NCBI GenBank assembly: GCA_943908475.1
Contig: CALTTG010000001.1
Coordinates: forward strand, 1-64,000
Source: an uncultured Burkholderiales bacterium
Lineage (GTDB): Bacteria > Pseudomonadota > Gammaproteobacteria > Burkholderiales > Burkholderiaceae_C
Length of the DNA: 64,000 nt
Direction: 5' to 3'
The notes under the pieces are model-generated. The model was not told where the DNA came from and did not search any database. It was given only the letters and a program-made list of their open reading frames with translations. A program made the position numbers and the translations under genes. This document shows positions 27,904 to 36,287 of this stretch, one piece after another; position 1 is the first letter of the stretch, and each line of letters opens with the position of its first letter.

Positions 27904-29586
27904 ATGACGCCCCAGGAAATCCTCGAGCAGTTCGGCCCCCGCGAGTCGATGGAATATGACGTCGTGATCGTCGGCGCCGGCCCCGCTGGCCTGTCGACCG
28001 CGATCAAACTCAAGCAACTGGCTGAAAAGGCCGGCCAGGAGATCTCCGTCGTCGTGCTCGAAAAGGGCTCGGAAGCCGGTGCGCACATCTTGTCGGGCGC
28101 CGTGATGGACCCCCGCTCGATCAACGAACTGTTCCCCAACTGGAAGGAACTGGGCGCGCCTCTGAACCAGCCCGTCACCGGCGACGAAGTCTACGTGCTG
28201 ACCGAAACCGGCAGCATCAAGACCCCCGACGCCCTGGTGCCGAACTGCATGCACAACGAGGGCAACTACGTCATCAGCCTGAGCGACGTCTGCCGCTGGC
28301 TGGCCCAACAGGCTGAAAGCCTGGGCGTGGAAATCTTCCCCGGCTTCGCAGCCGCCGAAGTACTCTACAACGACGATGGTTCGGTCAAGGGCGTGGCCAC
28401 CGGCAACATGGGTGTCGACAAATCGGGCGAACCCACCGGCGATTTCCAGCTGGGCATGGAATTGCTGGGCAAGTACACCATCTTTGCCGAAGGTGCACGC
28501 GGCCACCTGGGCAAGCAGCTGCTGGCCAAGTTCAACCTGGCCGAAGGCAAGGCGCCGCAAAGCTTCGGCATCGGCATCAAGGAACTGTGGGAAATCGACC
28601 CGGCCAAGGCCAAGCCCGGCCTGGTGGTGCACACCGGCGGCTGGCCGATGGACACCGAAACCTTCGGTGGCGGCTTCCTGTACCACCTGGCTGACAACAA
28701 GGTCACCCTCGGCTTCGTGACCGGCCTGGACTACAAGAACCCCTGGCTGAGCCCCTTCGAAGAGATGCAGCGCTGGAAGACCCACCCGGTCATCAAGCAA
28801 TACCTGGAAGGCGCCAAGCGCATTTCCTACGGTGCGCGCGCCATCAACAATGGCGGTCTGCCCTCACTGCCCAAGACCGTCTTCAAGGGCGGCGCCCTGG
28901 TGGGCTGTAATGCGGGCTACATGAACGCGGCCCGCATCAAGGGTTCGCACGCTGCCATGAAGTCGGGCATGCTGGTCGCCGAAGCACTGTTCGAAGCCCT
29001 GAGCGCTGGCCGCCAGCACGACGAACTGAGCCGCTACCCCGAGCTGTTCGAACAAAGCTGGCTGCACGACGAACTCAAGACCTCCAAGAACTTCAAGACC
29101 TGGTTCAAGAAGGGCTTCTACGTCGGCACCATCATGACCGCCGTCGAACACTGGCTGCTGCCCCGTCTGGGCATCAAGGAAGCCCCGTGGACCCTGCGCA
29201 ACCCCGCACCGGACCACACCTTCCTGAAGCCCGCTTCGGAATGCGCCAAGATCGACTACCCGAAGCCCGATGGCAAGATCACCTTCGATCGCCTGAGCTC
29301 GGTCTTCATCTCGAACACCAACCACACCGAACACCAGCCGGCCCACCTGACGCTGAAAAACGCCTCAGTGCCCGTGGCCACCAACCTGGCCAAGTTCGCT
29401 GGCCCCGAGTCGCGCTACTGCCCGGCTGGCGTGTACGAGTTCGTGAAGAAGGACGATGCCGACCAGCTCGTCATCAACGCCCAGAACTGCGTGCACTGCA
29501 AGACCTGCGACATCAAGGACCCGACCCAGAACATCGTCTGGATCACGCCGGAAGGCGGCGGCGGCCCGAACTACTCGGGCATGTGA
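27904..29586 (+). CDS. electron transfer flavoprotein-ubiquinone oxidoreductase
   Basis: Inner-membrane-associated enzyme that passes electrons from reduced ETF (from acyl-CoA and other dehydrogenases) to ubiquinone. The 560-residue protein has the FAD fold YDVVIVGAGPAGLSTAIKL (about 19-37). FGIGIKELWEIDPAKAKPG and GALVGCNAGYMNAARIKGSH are family signatures. The C-terminal cluster ligands are YCPAGVYEF and NCVHCKTCDIKDPTQNI, ending PEGGGGPNYSGM. AAGGAAAC precedes the ATG at 27904. A terminator with a UUCG loop follows. Codon use is strongly C/G-ending, consistent with high expression. Confidence 0.97.
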   Translation: MTPQEILEQFGPRESMEYDVVIVGAGPAGLSTAIKLKQLAEKAGQEISVVVLEKGSEAGAHILSGAVMDPRSINELFPNWKELGAPLNQPVTGDEVYVLTETGSIKTPDALVPNCMHNEGNYVISLSDVCRWLAQQAESLGVEIFPGFAAAEVLYNDDGSVKGVATGNMGVDKSGEPTGDFQLGMELLGKYTIFAEGARGHLGKQLLAKFNLAEGKAPQSFGIGIKELWEIDPAKAKPGLVVHTGGWPMDTETFGGGFLYHLADNKVTLGFVTGLDYKNPWLSPFEEMQRWKTHPVIKQYLEGAKRISYGARAINNGGLPSLPKTVFKGGALVGCNAGYMNAARIKGSHAAMKSGMLVAEALFEALSAGRQHDELSRYPELFEQSWLHDELKTSKNFKTWFKKGFYVGTIMTAVEHWLLPRLGIKEAPWTLRNPAPDHTFLKPASECAKIDYPKPDGKITFDRLSSVFISNTNHTEHQPAHLTLKNASVPVATNLAKFAGPESRYCPAGVYEFVKKDDADQLVINAQNCVHCKTCDIKDPTQNIVWITPEGGGGPNYSGM

Positions 29587-29609
29587 TCGCCGTGCCTGGT
29601 GCACGCCAC

Positions 29610-29633
29610 AAGGAGCCTTCGGGCTCCTTTTTC
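29610..29633 (+). terminator. Rho-independent terminator of the ETF-QO gene
   Basis: Stem AAGGAGCC (29610-29617), UUCG-type loop, GGCTCCTT (29622-29629), then a T tail running straight into the next start codon at 29634. Confidence 0.85.
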
Positions 29634-30119
29634 ATGCCCGAGCCTGAACCAGGCTGCTGGCACCTGGCCATCGATGGCAGCGCCGTGCCCAACCCAGGCC
29701 GCATGGGCCTTGGCGTGGTGCTGTACCGCCCGGATGGCCGCCTGCAAGGCCAGTGGGGCCGGCATGTGGGCCAGGGTTGCAACAACGAGGCCGAACTCAA
29801 GGCCCTGGTGCTGGGCCTGAGGCTGGCGGCCGACCTGGGCGCCCGTGTGGTGAGGGTTCAGACCGACAGCACCGTGCTGATCGAATGCCTGGCGCCACAG
29901 CATGGCCGGCCCGGCAAAGTCATCGACCGGCTGGCCTCATGCCTGCAGGAGGCGCGGGAGACGCTTCAGCGGCTGGATCACGTGGCGTGGGTGTGGGTGC
30001 CCCGGCATCGCAACCGGGAGGCCGATGCCCTGGCGCGCGCTGCGTTGGGCATGATGCCGCGGGAGGCTGACAGCCTCGGCAAGATCAAGGGTCGTTTGCG
30101 CAAAAAGCGAAAGGCTTGA
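29634..30119 (+). CDS. RNase HI-like reverse-transcriptase-like (RVT_3) protein
   Basis: Predicted RNase H-fold nuclease of 161 residues. Acidic residues are at the expected positions: Asp in LAIDGSAVPNPG, Glu in NNEAELKAL, Asp in VQTDSTVLIE, and Asp in NREADALARAAL. The basic tail KGRLRKKRKA is unusual. The ATG at 29634 has no ribosome-binding site because it lies directly behind the ETF-QO terminator. In-frame GTG codons at 29583 and 29592 are alternatives that would read through the terminator stem. It may act on RNA-DNA hybrids; a standard rnhA is normally elsewhere, so this may be a paralogue. Confidence 0.82.
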   Translation: MPEPEPGCWHLAIDGSAVPNPGRMGLGVVLYRPDGRLQGQWGRHVGQGCNNEAELKALVLGLRLAADLGARVVRVQTDSTVLIECLAPQHGRPGKVIDRLASCLQEARETLQRLDHVAWVWVPRHRNREADALARAALGMMPREADSLGKIKGRLRKKRKA

Positions 30120-30151
30120 ACACCGGGGGCAGCGCCCACGAAGGCACGGAC

Positions 30152-30703
30152 TCAGGCCATATCGCCCGGTTCGCCTTCGATCACGTCCAACCCATCGAGC
30201 GAACGCCGGCTGGCCAGCGCCTGACGGGCGTCCCGCTCGGCCTTGATCTGCGCGCGGCGTTCGGCAAAGAACTGCTTGAGCATGGCACTGGCCGGCTCGG
30301 CCAGCACGCCCCCCGTGATGTGGGTGTGGTGGTTGAGCTGCGGGAAACCGAACAGGTCGGTCACCGAACCGGCCACGCCCGTTTTGGGGTCGGTGGCCGC
30401 GAACACCACGCGCTTGAAACGCGCATGCATCAAAGCCATGGCGCACATGGCACAGGGCTCCAGCGTGACATACAGCTCGCACTCGGGCAGCCGGTAGTTC
30501 TCCAGCAACTGGGCGGCATGGCGCAAGGCCACGATCTCGGCATGAGCGGTGGGATCGTGTGTGGTGATCGGACGGTTGTAGCCGGTGGCGATCACCTGCC
30601 CTTCCCTCACGATCACAGCGCCCACAGGCACCTCTCCCGCGAGCCAGGCATTTTGGGCCTGGTCCAGGGCCAGGCGCATGAAAAAGTCGTCAGTGGCGGT
30701 CAC
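30152..30703 (-). CDS. tadA: tRNA adenosine(34) deaminase
   Basis: Deaminates A34 of tRNA-Arg to inosine, allowing wobble decoding. The 183-residue protein has the zinc deaminase motifs TAHAEIVALRHAAQ (His ligand and proton-shuttle Glu) and VTLEPCAMCAMALMHARFKR (PCxxC ligands). VPVGAVIVREGQVIATGYNRP is the TadA-type N-terminal segment. It is convergent with the RNase H-like gene and divergent from the PEP-CTERM gene. The C-terminal extension ending GLDVIEGEPGDMA is non-conserved. Confidence 0.95.
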   Translation of the reverse strand: MTATDDFFMRLALDQAQNAWLAGEVPVGAVIVREGQVIATGYNRPITTHDPTAHAEIVALRHAAQLLENYRLPECELYVTLEPCAMCAMALMHARFKRVVFAATDPKTGVAGSVTDLFGFPQLNHHTHITGGVLAEPASAMLKQFFAERRAQIKAERDARQALASRRSLDGLDVIEGEPGDMA

Positions 30704-30879
30704 TTTGAATGCACGGGCTCATGAACCGGCCACGCACGGTTGACATTGTGAAGGCAATCGGCAAGCCCACTCGCACCGACAACTTGGCCAGTAAGCCCGA
30801 CAACGCCTCAGGAAAACACCCGCCATCACACGAGAAACAGCATGAGACACTGGAATCCTATAAATATGGGAGTCACCAC

Positions 30880-31608
30880 ATGAGCACACTTGCGGCGCGA
30901 ATCATCAGCACTTGTTCGGTCGGCACTGCAGCCTTGGTGGCCAGCACCCATGCTTTGGCCACCTGCGCCCCCAACCCCCTCAACAACAACTGCACATCGG
31001 TCAATGAACTGACCTTCACCACGCCACCGCGAGTGTTCGTGGCCGCAGCGACTGCAGAGAACAGCAGTGGAGGTTGGGACTACCGGTACACCCTGTCGGT
31101 CGACAACACCGCACTACTGCCTTACCTGGTCACCCACTGGCTGCTGCCCATCGCGCCCGATGCACAGGTTTCGCAGCTGAGCGCATTCGCTTACACGTTC
31201 TCTGGTGTCAACGCCGCGCTCACCGCCACCCCCAGCGATGCAGGCCTGAAGTTCAACATTCCAGCGTCGTTGCCACTGGGCCTGCCCGGCAACGACCGCG
31301 TCATCAACTTGGCTGAGGTCTCCTTCCATTCTGCGTATGGTCCTGCAGCAACGGCCGCTTCGGTCATCACGCTGGAGGGGACGACAACCTCACGCTTCTA
31401 CTACAGCTCCGGTGTGAGCGTCACAGAGTCCCGCACTGGCATCACCCCCAGTCAGCCCTCTCTGGTGAGCATCGCCGCTCCCGGCTCACCCATGGCGCTG
31501 AGCCCCGTGCCTGAGGCCTCTTCCGCAGCCTTGTCGCTGATCGGCACGGCTGGCCTGATGGCCTTGATGCGAACAGGCAGGAAAAAGCCCCTGCTTGCAG
31601 GGGCTTGA
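30880..31608 (+). CDS. PEP-CTERM sorting domain protein, exported, function unknown
   Basis: Exported protein of 242 residues. The signal peptide is MSTLAARIISTCSVGTAALV... ending about ALA-T at residue 27. Two cysteines (CAPNPLNNNC) follow, then a Ser/Thr/Ala-rich beta-type domain without a recognisable enzyme motif. The C-terminus VPEASSAALSLIGTAGLMAL followed by MRTGRKK is a PEP-CTERM-like signal (VPEA, hydrophobic helix, basic tail). Such proteins are processed by an exosortase and go to the cell surface or extracellular matrix. GGGAG precedes the ATG at 30880. The end of the gene overlaps the terminator of convergent guaA. No exosortase gene is in the window. Confidence 0.8.
   Translation: MSTLAARIISTCSVGTAALVASTHALATCAPNPLNNNCTSVNELTFTTPPRVFVAAATAENSSGGWDYRYTLSVDNTALLPYLVTHWLLPIAPDAQVSQLSAFAYTFSGVNAALTATPSDAGLKFNIPASLPLGLPGNDRVINLAEVSFHSAYGPAATAASVITLEGTTTSRFYYSSGVSVTESRTGITPSQPSLVSIAAPGSPMALSPVPEASSAALSLIGTAGLMALMRTGRKKPLLAGA
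31582..31606 (-). terminator. guaA terminator embedded in the 3' end of the PEP-CTERM gene
   Basis: Perfect 10-bp stem AAGCCCCTGC (31585-31594) and GCAGGGGCTT (31597-31606). On the minus strand it is followed by a T-run. It serves guaA and also encodes the last residues of the convergent gene. Confidence 0.8.
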
Positions 31609-31632
31609 TGTGTTGCAGTCCGACCGGAAGGC

Positions 31633-33237
31633 TCACTCCCACTCGATGGTGGCAGGCGGCTTGGAGCTCACGTCGTAGGTCACGCGATTGATGCCGCGCA
31701 CTTCGTTGATGATGCGGCCTGAGGTGCGCTTGAGCATGCTGTAAGGCAGCTCGGCCCAGTCGGCGGTCATGAAGTCAGAGGTTTGCACGGCACGCAATGC
31801 CACGACGTAGTCGTAGGTGCGGCCGTCGCCCATCACACCCACGCTCTTGACCGGCAGGAACACGGTGAAGGCCTGGCTGGTCAGGTCGTACCAGCTCTTG
31901 CCGGTGTCAGGGTCGATGGTGTTGCGCAGTTCCTCGATGAAGATGGCATCGGCGCGGCGCAGCAGGTCGGCGTATTCCTTCTTCACTTCACCCAGGATGC
32001 GCACACCCAGGCCCGGGCCCGGGAACGGATGGCGATAAACCATCTCGGGCGGCAGGCCCAGGGCCACGCCGAGCTCGCGCACTTCGTCCTTGAACAGTTC
32101 GCGCAGGGGCTCGAGCAGCTTCAGGCCGAGTTGCTCGGGAAGACCGCCCACGTTGTGGTGGCTCTTGATCGTGGTGGCCTTCTTGGTCTTGGTGCCACCA
32201 CTTTCCACCACGTCGGGGTAGATGGTGCCCTGAGCCAGGAAGGTTGCGCCCTTCACACCGTTGCCCGCGGCCTTGAGCTTCTCGGCCTCGGCCTTGAACA
32301 CATCCACGAACAGGCCGCCAATGATCTTGCGCTTGCGCTCGGGGTCGGTCACACCCGCCAGCTGCCCCAGGAACAGGTCAGAGGCGTCGACGCGAATCAC
32401 CTTGGCGTGCAGCTTGCCCTCGAACATGTCCATGACCATGTCGCCTTCGTTCAGGCGCAGCAGGCCGTGGTCGACGAACACGCAGGTCAGCTGGTCGCCA
32501 ATGGCGCGGTGGATCAGGGCCGCAGCCACCGACGAATCCACCCCACCCGACAAGCCCAAGATGACTTCTTCGTCACCCACCTGTTCGCGGATCTTGGCCA
32601 CGGCTTCTTCGATGTAGTTGCCCATGATCCAGTCGCCCTGGCAGCCCGCGATCTCGCGCACGAAGCGATTGATCATGGCGTGGCCCTGCACCGTGTGCGT
32701 GACCTCGGGGTGGAACTGCACGGCGTAGTAGCCCTTGGCTTCATTGGCCATGCCCGCGATGGGGCAACTGGGCGTGGACGCCATGAGCTTGAAGCCTTCA
32801 GGCAGCTGAGTGACTTTGTCGCCGTGGCTCATCCACACCTTGAGCATGCCGTGGCCTTCGGTCGTGGTGAAGTCAGCAATGCCATCGAGCAGCTTGGTGT
32901 GGCCATGGGCACGCACCTCGGCATAGCCGAACTCGCGGGTGTCGGACCAGCTCACTTCGCCACCCAGTTGCACGGCCATGGTCTGCATGCCGTAGCAGAT
33001 GCCCAACACCGGCACGCCCAGGTCCCACACGGCTTGCGGCGCGCGCAGCTGGTGGTCTTCGTAGGTCGACGCATGACTGCCCGACAGGATGATGCCTTTG
33101 GGCTGAAACGACTTGATGAAATCGTCCGACACGTCGTTCGGATGGATTTCGCAGTACACCTGGGCTTCGCGGACGCGTCGCGCAATCAGTTGGGTGACTT
33201 GGGAGCCAAAGTCGAGGATGAGGATCTTGTCGTGCAT
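31633..33237 (-). CDS. guaA: GMP synthase (glutamine-hydrolysing)
   Basis: Converts XMP to GMP with glutamine and ATP. The 534-residue protein starts MHDKILILDFGSQVTQLIAR. The class I amidotransferase domain has nucleophile Cys in GICYGMQTMAVQLGG and the His in FHPEVTHTVQG. The ATP-pyrophosphatase P-loop is ILGLSGGVDSSVAAALIHR. The C-terminal dimerisation domain ends TRVTYDVSSKPPATIEWE-like. A longer reading to 33462 would run through the guaB terminator and is rejected. It is downstream of guaB but separated by an intrinsic terminator. Confidence 0.97.
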   Translation of the reverse strand: MHDKILILDFGSQVTQLIARRVREAQVYCEIHPNDVSDDFIKSFQPKGIILSGSHASTYEDHQLRAPQAVWDLGVPVLGICYGMQTMAVQLGGEVSWSDTREFGYAEVRAHGHTKLLDGIADFTTTEGHGMLKVWMSHGDKVTQLPEGFKLMASTPSCPIAGMANEAKGYYAVQFHPEVTHTVQGHAMINRFVREIAGCQGDWIMGNYIEEAVAKIREQVGDEEVILGLSGGVDSSVAAALIHRAIGDQLTCVFVDHGLLRLNEGDMVMDMFEGKLHAKVIRVDASDLFLGQLAGVTDPERKRKIIGGLFVDVFKAEAEKLKAAGNGVKGATFLAQGTIYPDVVESGGTKTKKATTIKSHHNVGGLPEQLGLKLLEPLRELFKDEVRELGVALGLPPEMVYRHPFPGPGLGVRILGEVKKEYADLLRRADAIFIEELRNTIDPDTGKSWYDLTSQAFTVFLPVKSVGVMGDGRTYDYVVALRAVQTSDFMTADWAELPYSMLKRTSGRIINEVRGINRVTYDVSSKPPATIEWE

Positions 33238-33261
33238 GATCTCGAGGGGGTCGAATTCTTG

Positions 33262-33286
33262 AAAAAAACGGCCCCGAAGGGCCGTT
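33262..33286 (-). terminator. terminator between guaB and guaA
   Basis: Stem AACGGCCC/GGGCCGTT (33267-33274 with 33279-33286). It has a UUCG-type loop on the minus strand and a T-run beyond (A-run 33262-33268 on plus). It lies after the guaB stop and 25 bp before the guaA start. Confidence 0.85.
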
Positions 33287-33304
33287 GGCGCAGGTGTTGC
33301 CACC

Positions 33305-34777
33305 TCACTCCATGCGGTAGTTCGGCGCTTCTTTGGTGATCTGCACGTCGTGGACGTGGCTTTCACGGATGCCCGCCGAGGTGATTTCCACGAACTCGGC
33401 CTTGTTGCGCATGTCTTCCACCGTGCCACAACCGCAGTAGCCCATCGAGGCACGCAAGCCACCAGCCATCTGATAAATGATGGTCAGGACCGAACCCTTG
33501 TAAGGGACGCGCCCTTCGATGCCTTCCGGCACCAGCTTGTCGGCGTTGGGGTTGCTGGTCTCGTCGTTTTCCTGGAAGTAGCGATCGGCGGAGCCGGCCT
33601 TCATCGCGCCGATGGAGCCCATGCCACGGTAGCTCTTGTAGCTGCGGCCTTGGTACAAAATGACTTCGCCCGGTGCTTCTTCGGTGCCAGCAAACATGCC
33701 CCCCATCATCACGCAGCTTGCGCCGGCGGCGATGGCCTTGGCGATGTCACCCGAGTAGCGAATGCCGCCGTCGGCAATCAGGGGGACGCCGGTGCCAGCA
33801 AGCGCCGTGGCCACGTTGTCGATGGCGGTGATTTGGGGCACGCCCACACCCGCGATGATGCGGGTGGTGCAGATCGAGCCTGGGCCAATGCCCACCTTCA
33901 CGCCATCAGCACCGGCTTCGACCAGCGCCAGCGCAGCCGCACCAGTGGCGATGTTGCCGCCGATGACGTCAACGTGTGGGTAGTTTTGCTTGACCCAGCG
34001 CACGCGTTCGATCACGCCCGAGCTGTGGCCGTGGGCCGTGTCGACCACGATGGCATCGACGCCCGCACGGACCAGCAGCTCCACGCGCTCTTCAGTGCCT
34101 TCGCCCACACCCACCGCAGCCCCGACGCGCAGTTTCCCGTGAGGGTCACGCGCAGCGTTGGGGAAATTGGTTTGCTTGGTGATGTCTTTCACCGTGAACA
34201 GACCGCGCAACTCGTTGGCCGCGTTGACCACCACCACGCGCTCCAGCTTGTGTTGGTGCATCAGGGCCTTGGCGTCGGCCAAGGTGGCGGTGTCGCTGAC
34301 GGTGATCAGGCGATCACGGGGCGTCATGATGTCACGCACCGGCGCATCCAGGCGATTTTCGAACCGCAGGTCTCGGCCGGTCACGATGCCCACCACTTTG
34401 CCGTCGTCGACCACCGGGAAGCCGGATATCCCATGCTGGCGCGACAACTCGATCACATCGCGGACTTTCACGCCCGAGGAAATCGTGATCGGGTCTCGCA
34501 GAACGCCCGATTCGTACCGCTTGACGCGGGCGACTTCGGCAGCCTGCTGTTTGGCCGTCAAGTTTTTGTGGATGATGCCCATGCCACCTTCTTGCGCAAT
34601 GGCGATGGCCAAACGCGCTTCGGTGACCGTGTCCATGGCAGCGGACACCAGGGGCAAATTCAGGGTGATGTTTCGGGACAGACGGGTGGCCAGCGAAGTG
34701 TCGCGGGGCAACACTTGAGAAAACGCGGGCACCAACAACACGTCGTCGAACGTGAGTGCTTTACCAAGCAGGCGCAT
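33305..34777 (-). CDS. guaB: IMP dehydrogenase
   Basis: NAD-dependent oxidation of IMP to XMP, the committed step to GMP. The 490-residue protein starts MRLLGKALTFDDVLLVPAFS. Two CBS domains occupy about 95-205 (VKVRDVIELSRQHGISGFPV and DIMTPRDRLITV). The barrel holds VVDTAHGHSSGVIERV, the catalytic cysteine loop KVGIGPGSICTTRIIAGVGVP, and FAGTEEAPGEVI. The flap carries YRGMGSIGAM. The ATG at 34777 is preferred over a TTG at 34783. A perfect -10 TATAAT lies at 34809-34804 on the minus strand, about 27 bp upstream. Confidence 0.97.
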   Translation of the reverse strand: MRLLGKALTFDDVLLVPAFSQVLPRDTSLATRLSRNITLNLPLVSAAMDTVTEARLAIAIAQEGGMGIIHKNLTAKQQAAEVARVKRYESGVLRDPITISSGVKVRDVIELSRQHGISGFPVVDDGKVVGIVTGRDLRFENRLDAPVRDIMTPRDRLITVSDTATLADAKALMHQHKLERVVVVNAANELRGLFTVKDITKQTNFPNAARDPHGKLRVGAAVGVGEGTEERVELLVRAGVDAIVVDTAHGHSSGVIERVRWVKQNYPHVDVIGGNIATGAAALALVEAGADGVKVGIGPGSICTTRIIAGVGVPQITAIDNVATALAGTGVPLIADGGIRYSGDIAKAIAAGASCVMMGGMFAGTEEAPGEVILYQGRSYKSYRGMGSIGAMKAGSADRYFQENDETSNPNADKLVPEGIEGRVPYKGSVLTIIYQMAGGLRASMGYCGCGTVEDMRNKAEFVEITSAGIRESHVHDVQITKEAPNYRME

Positions 34778-34803
34778 GAACAAGGCTCCAGACGCAAAAG
34801 CGG

Positions 34804-34809
34804 ATTATA
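34804..34809 (-). promoter_or_regulatory. -10 element of the guaB promoter
   Basis: Exact TATAAT on the minus strand, 27 bp upstream of the guaB start. The -35 region is poor, so an activator or extended contact may be needed. Confidence 0.5.
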
Positions 34810-34907
34810 GACGCGCTCGCGGGGGCTTGTGCGTGCGCACGGAAAGCGGTGCAACTTGACACTGTTTTACCCATCCACTTCGAAAGCCACGGGCCTACAC
34901 TTGAACC

Positions 34908-35420
34908 ATGCTGAAACACGCCCGTCCCCTGCTCTGCCTCGGCTTGCTGCTTGCCGGCCTGAGTGCACCTGCTCATGCTGTCCAATGGAAATGGCGAGAT
35001 GCCGAAGGCCAAATTCAGTACAGCGACCGCCCACCGCCACCCCATGTGGCGGACAAAGACATCCTCAAGCGGCCCCGCACCAACGCCGCAACGGCGCCCG
35101 TGAAGCCTGTGGAAACGGGCGCAGCGCCTGCGGCGCCCATGGCATCGGCCCCGGCCTTGCCCACGTCGGACAAAAAACTGGAAGCCGAACGCAAGAAAGC
35201 CAAAGAGGCCGAAGACGCTCGCAAGCAGGAAGAGCAGGCGCGGCAAGACAAAAGCCGAGCAGAAGAATGCGCACGCGCCAAGTCGTATCACAAAGACTTG
35301 GAAGATGGCATCCGCATCGCCCGCACGAACAGCAAGGGCGAGAGAGAGATCCTCGACGACCAAGCCCGCGCCGCTGAGAAGGCCCGCATGAAGGAGGCCA
35401 TGAGCAGCTTGTGCAAGTGA
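34908..35420 (+). CDS. DUF4124 domain-containing exported protein
   Basis: Exported protein of 170 residues, function unknown. The signal peptide LLCLGLLLAGLSAPAHA is cleaved at about residue 24. A DUF4124 module follows: VQWKWRDAEGQIQYSDRPPPP. Then come an Ala/Pro-rich linker and a long charged coiled coil (about 88-170). DUF4124 proteins are common in betaproteobacteria and often lie near cell-envelope genes. No good Shine-Dalgarno is seen ahead of the ATG. It converges on rnfH with a 12-bp gap. Confidence 0.85.
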   Translation: MLKHARPLLCLGLLLAGLSAPAHAVQWKWRDAEGQIQYSDRPPPPHVADKDILKRPRTNAATAPVKPVETGAAPAAPMASAPALPTSDKKLEAERKKAKEAEDARKQEEQARQDKSRAEECARAKSYHKDLEDGIRIARTNSKGEREILDDQARAAEKARMKEAMSSLCK

Positions 35421-35432
35421 GCGCGGCGACGC

Positions 35433-35801
35433 TCAAGCTTTTCGAGGCGATTGGGTCATGTCTTTGACCCAGTCGCGGGGGCGGTGGTAGCCCTTGGGCA
35501 GCTTTTCACCCTGGCTTCGATACCGCTGGCGCCTGGCCTCTTTGGGATCGACGAGCAATCCCCGGTAGACCTCGACGCGGTCACCCGAGCGAACGGGCGT
35601 GTCCAGCGTCGTTTTTCGACCCCAGATGCCAACCCCCAGATCGCCGAGTCCATGCGGAAACCAGTTGCTGGCTGCCAAGGCATCGGCCACGGTGGCGCCT
35701 GCCCTCAGCACCAATTGCTTGGCAACCACTTGCCGCGCCTGCGGGCTGTACACCAGCTCGACGCTCACGGTGGCCAAGGCCTCACACTCAGCGGGGGCCA
35801 T
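35433..35801 (-). CDS. rnfH: RnfH family (UPF0125) protein
   Basis: Small ubiquitin-like-fold protein of 122 residues. VSVELVYSPQARQVVAKQLVL and the PVRSGDRVEVYRGLLVDPKEARRQRY signature define the RnfH/UPF0125 family. It was formerly called RatB because it always accompanies ratA; its biochemical role is uncertain. The ATG at 35801 overlaps the ratA end by 14 bp, so the two are translationally coupled. A longer in-frame reading to 36014 is antisense-like and rejected. Confidence 0.9.
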   Translation of the reverse strand: MAPAECEALATVSVELVYSPQARQVVAKQLVLRAGATVADALAASNWFPHGLGDLGVGIWGRKTTLDTPVRSGDRVEVYRGLLVDPKEARRQRYRSQGEKLPKGYHRPRDWVKDMTQSPRKA

Positions 35802-36252
35802 GAACCTGCTCCGCACGTTTGACGAATGCATCCACGAAGGTGGAGGCGATCCGATCGAACACTGGGCTGACCACGAGCGACAGCGATCGGCTTGAAAAGG
35901 CGTAGTCAAGAGAAAACTCGACCTTGCACGCCTGCGGCTCGGCGTCGGCAGGCTGCCCTGGGGTGACCAGTGGCGTGAAACGCCAGGTGCCCCCCAAGTG
36001 GGAGAATGGTCCATCGACCAGTTGCATCGTCACCTGCCGTGAAGCTTCGTTGACATTTCGGGTCGTGAACGATTGCTTGACGCCGGCGAACGAAATGTGG
36101 AGTCGGGCCGTCACGCCATCGGCATGCTGCTCGATCACTTCGGCTTGGGCGCACCAAGGCAAGAATTGGGGGTAACTGGCCACATCGGTCACCAGCGAGT
36201 ACATTTCTCGCGGCGAGTACCACAGCAGCACTGATTTGTGGACATGCTTCAT
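35788..36252 (-). CDS. ratA: RatA-like START-domain protein (COQ10 family)
   Basis: Protein of 154 residues with a START/COQ10 fold: VLLWYSPREMYSLVTDVASYPQFLPWCAQAEV, LHISFAGVKQSFTTRN, and the C-terminal FVDAFVKRAEQVHG. Homologues bind ubiquinone-type lipids; the E. coli protein was described as a toxin that blocks 70S assembly, which is debated. The pair ratA-rnfH divergent from smpB is a widely conserved arrangement and is exactly reproduced here. Confidence 0.9.
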   Translation of the reverse strand: MKHVHKSVLLWYSPREMYSLVTDVASYPQFLPWCAQAEVIEQHADGVTARLHISFAGVKQSFTTRNVNEASRQVTMQLVDGPFSHLGGTWRFTPLVTPGQPADAEPQACKVEFSLDYAFSSRSLSLVVSPVFDRIASTFVDAFVKRAEQVHGPR

Positions 36253-36287
36253 AGAATGTCGCTATTTTAAGGACCACGCGTCTTCCC

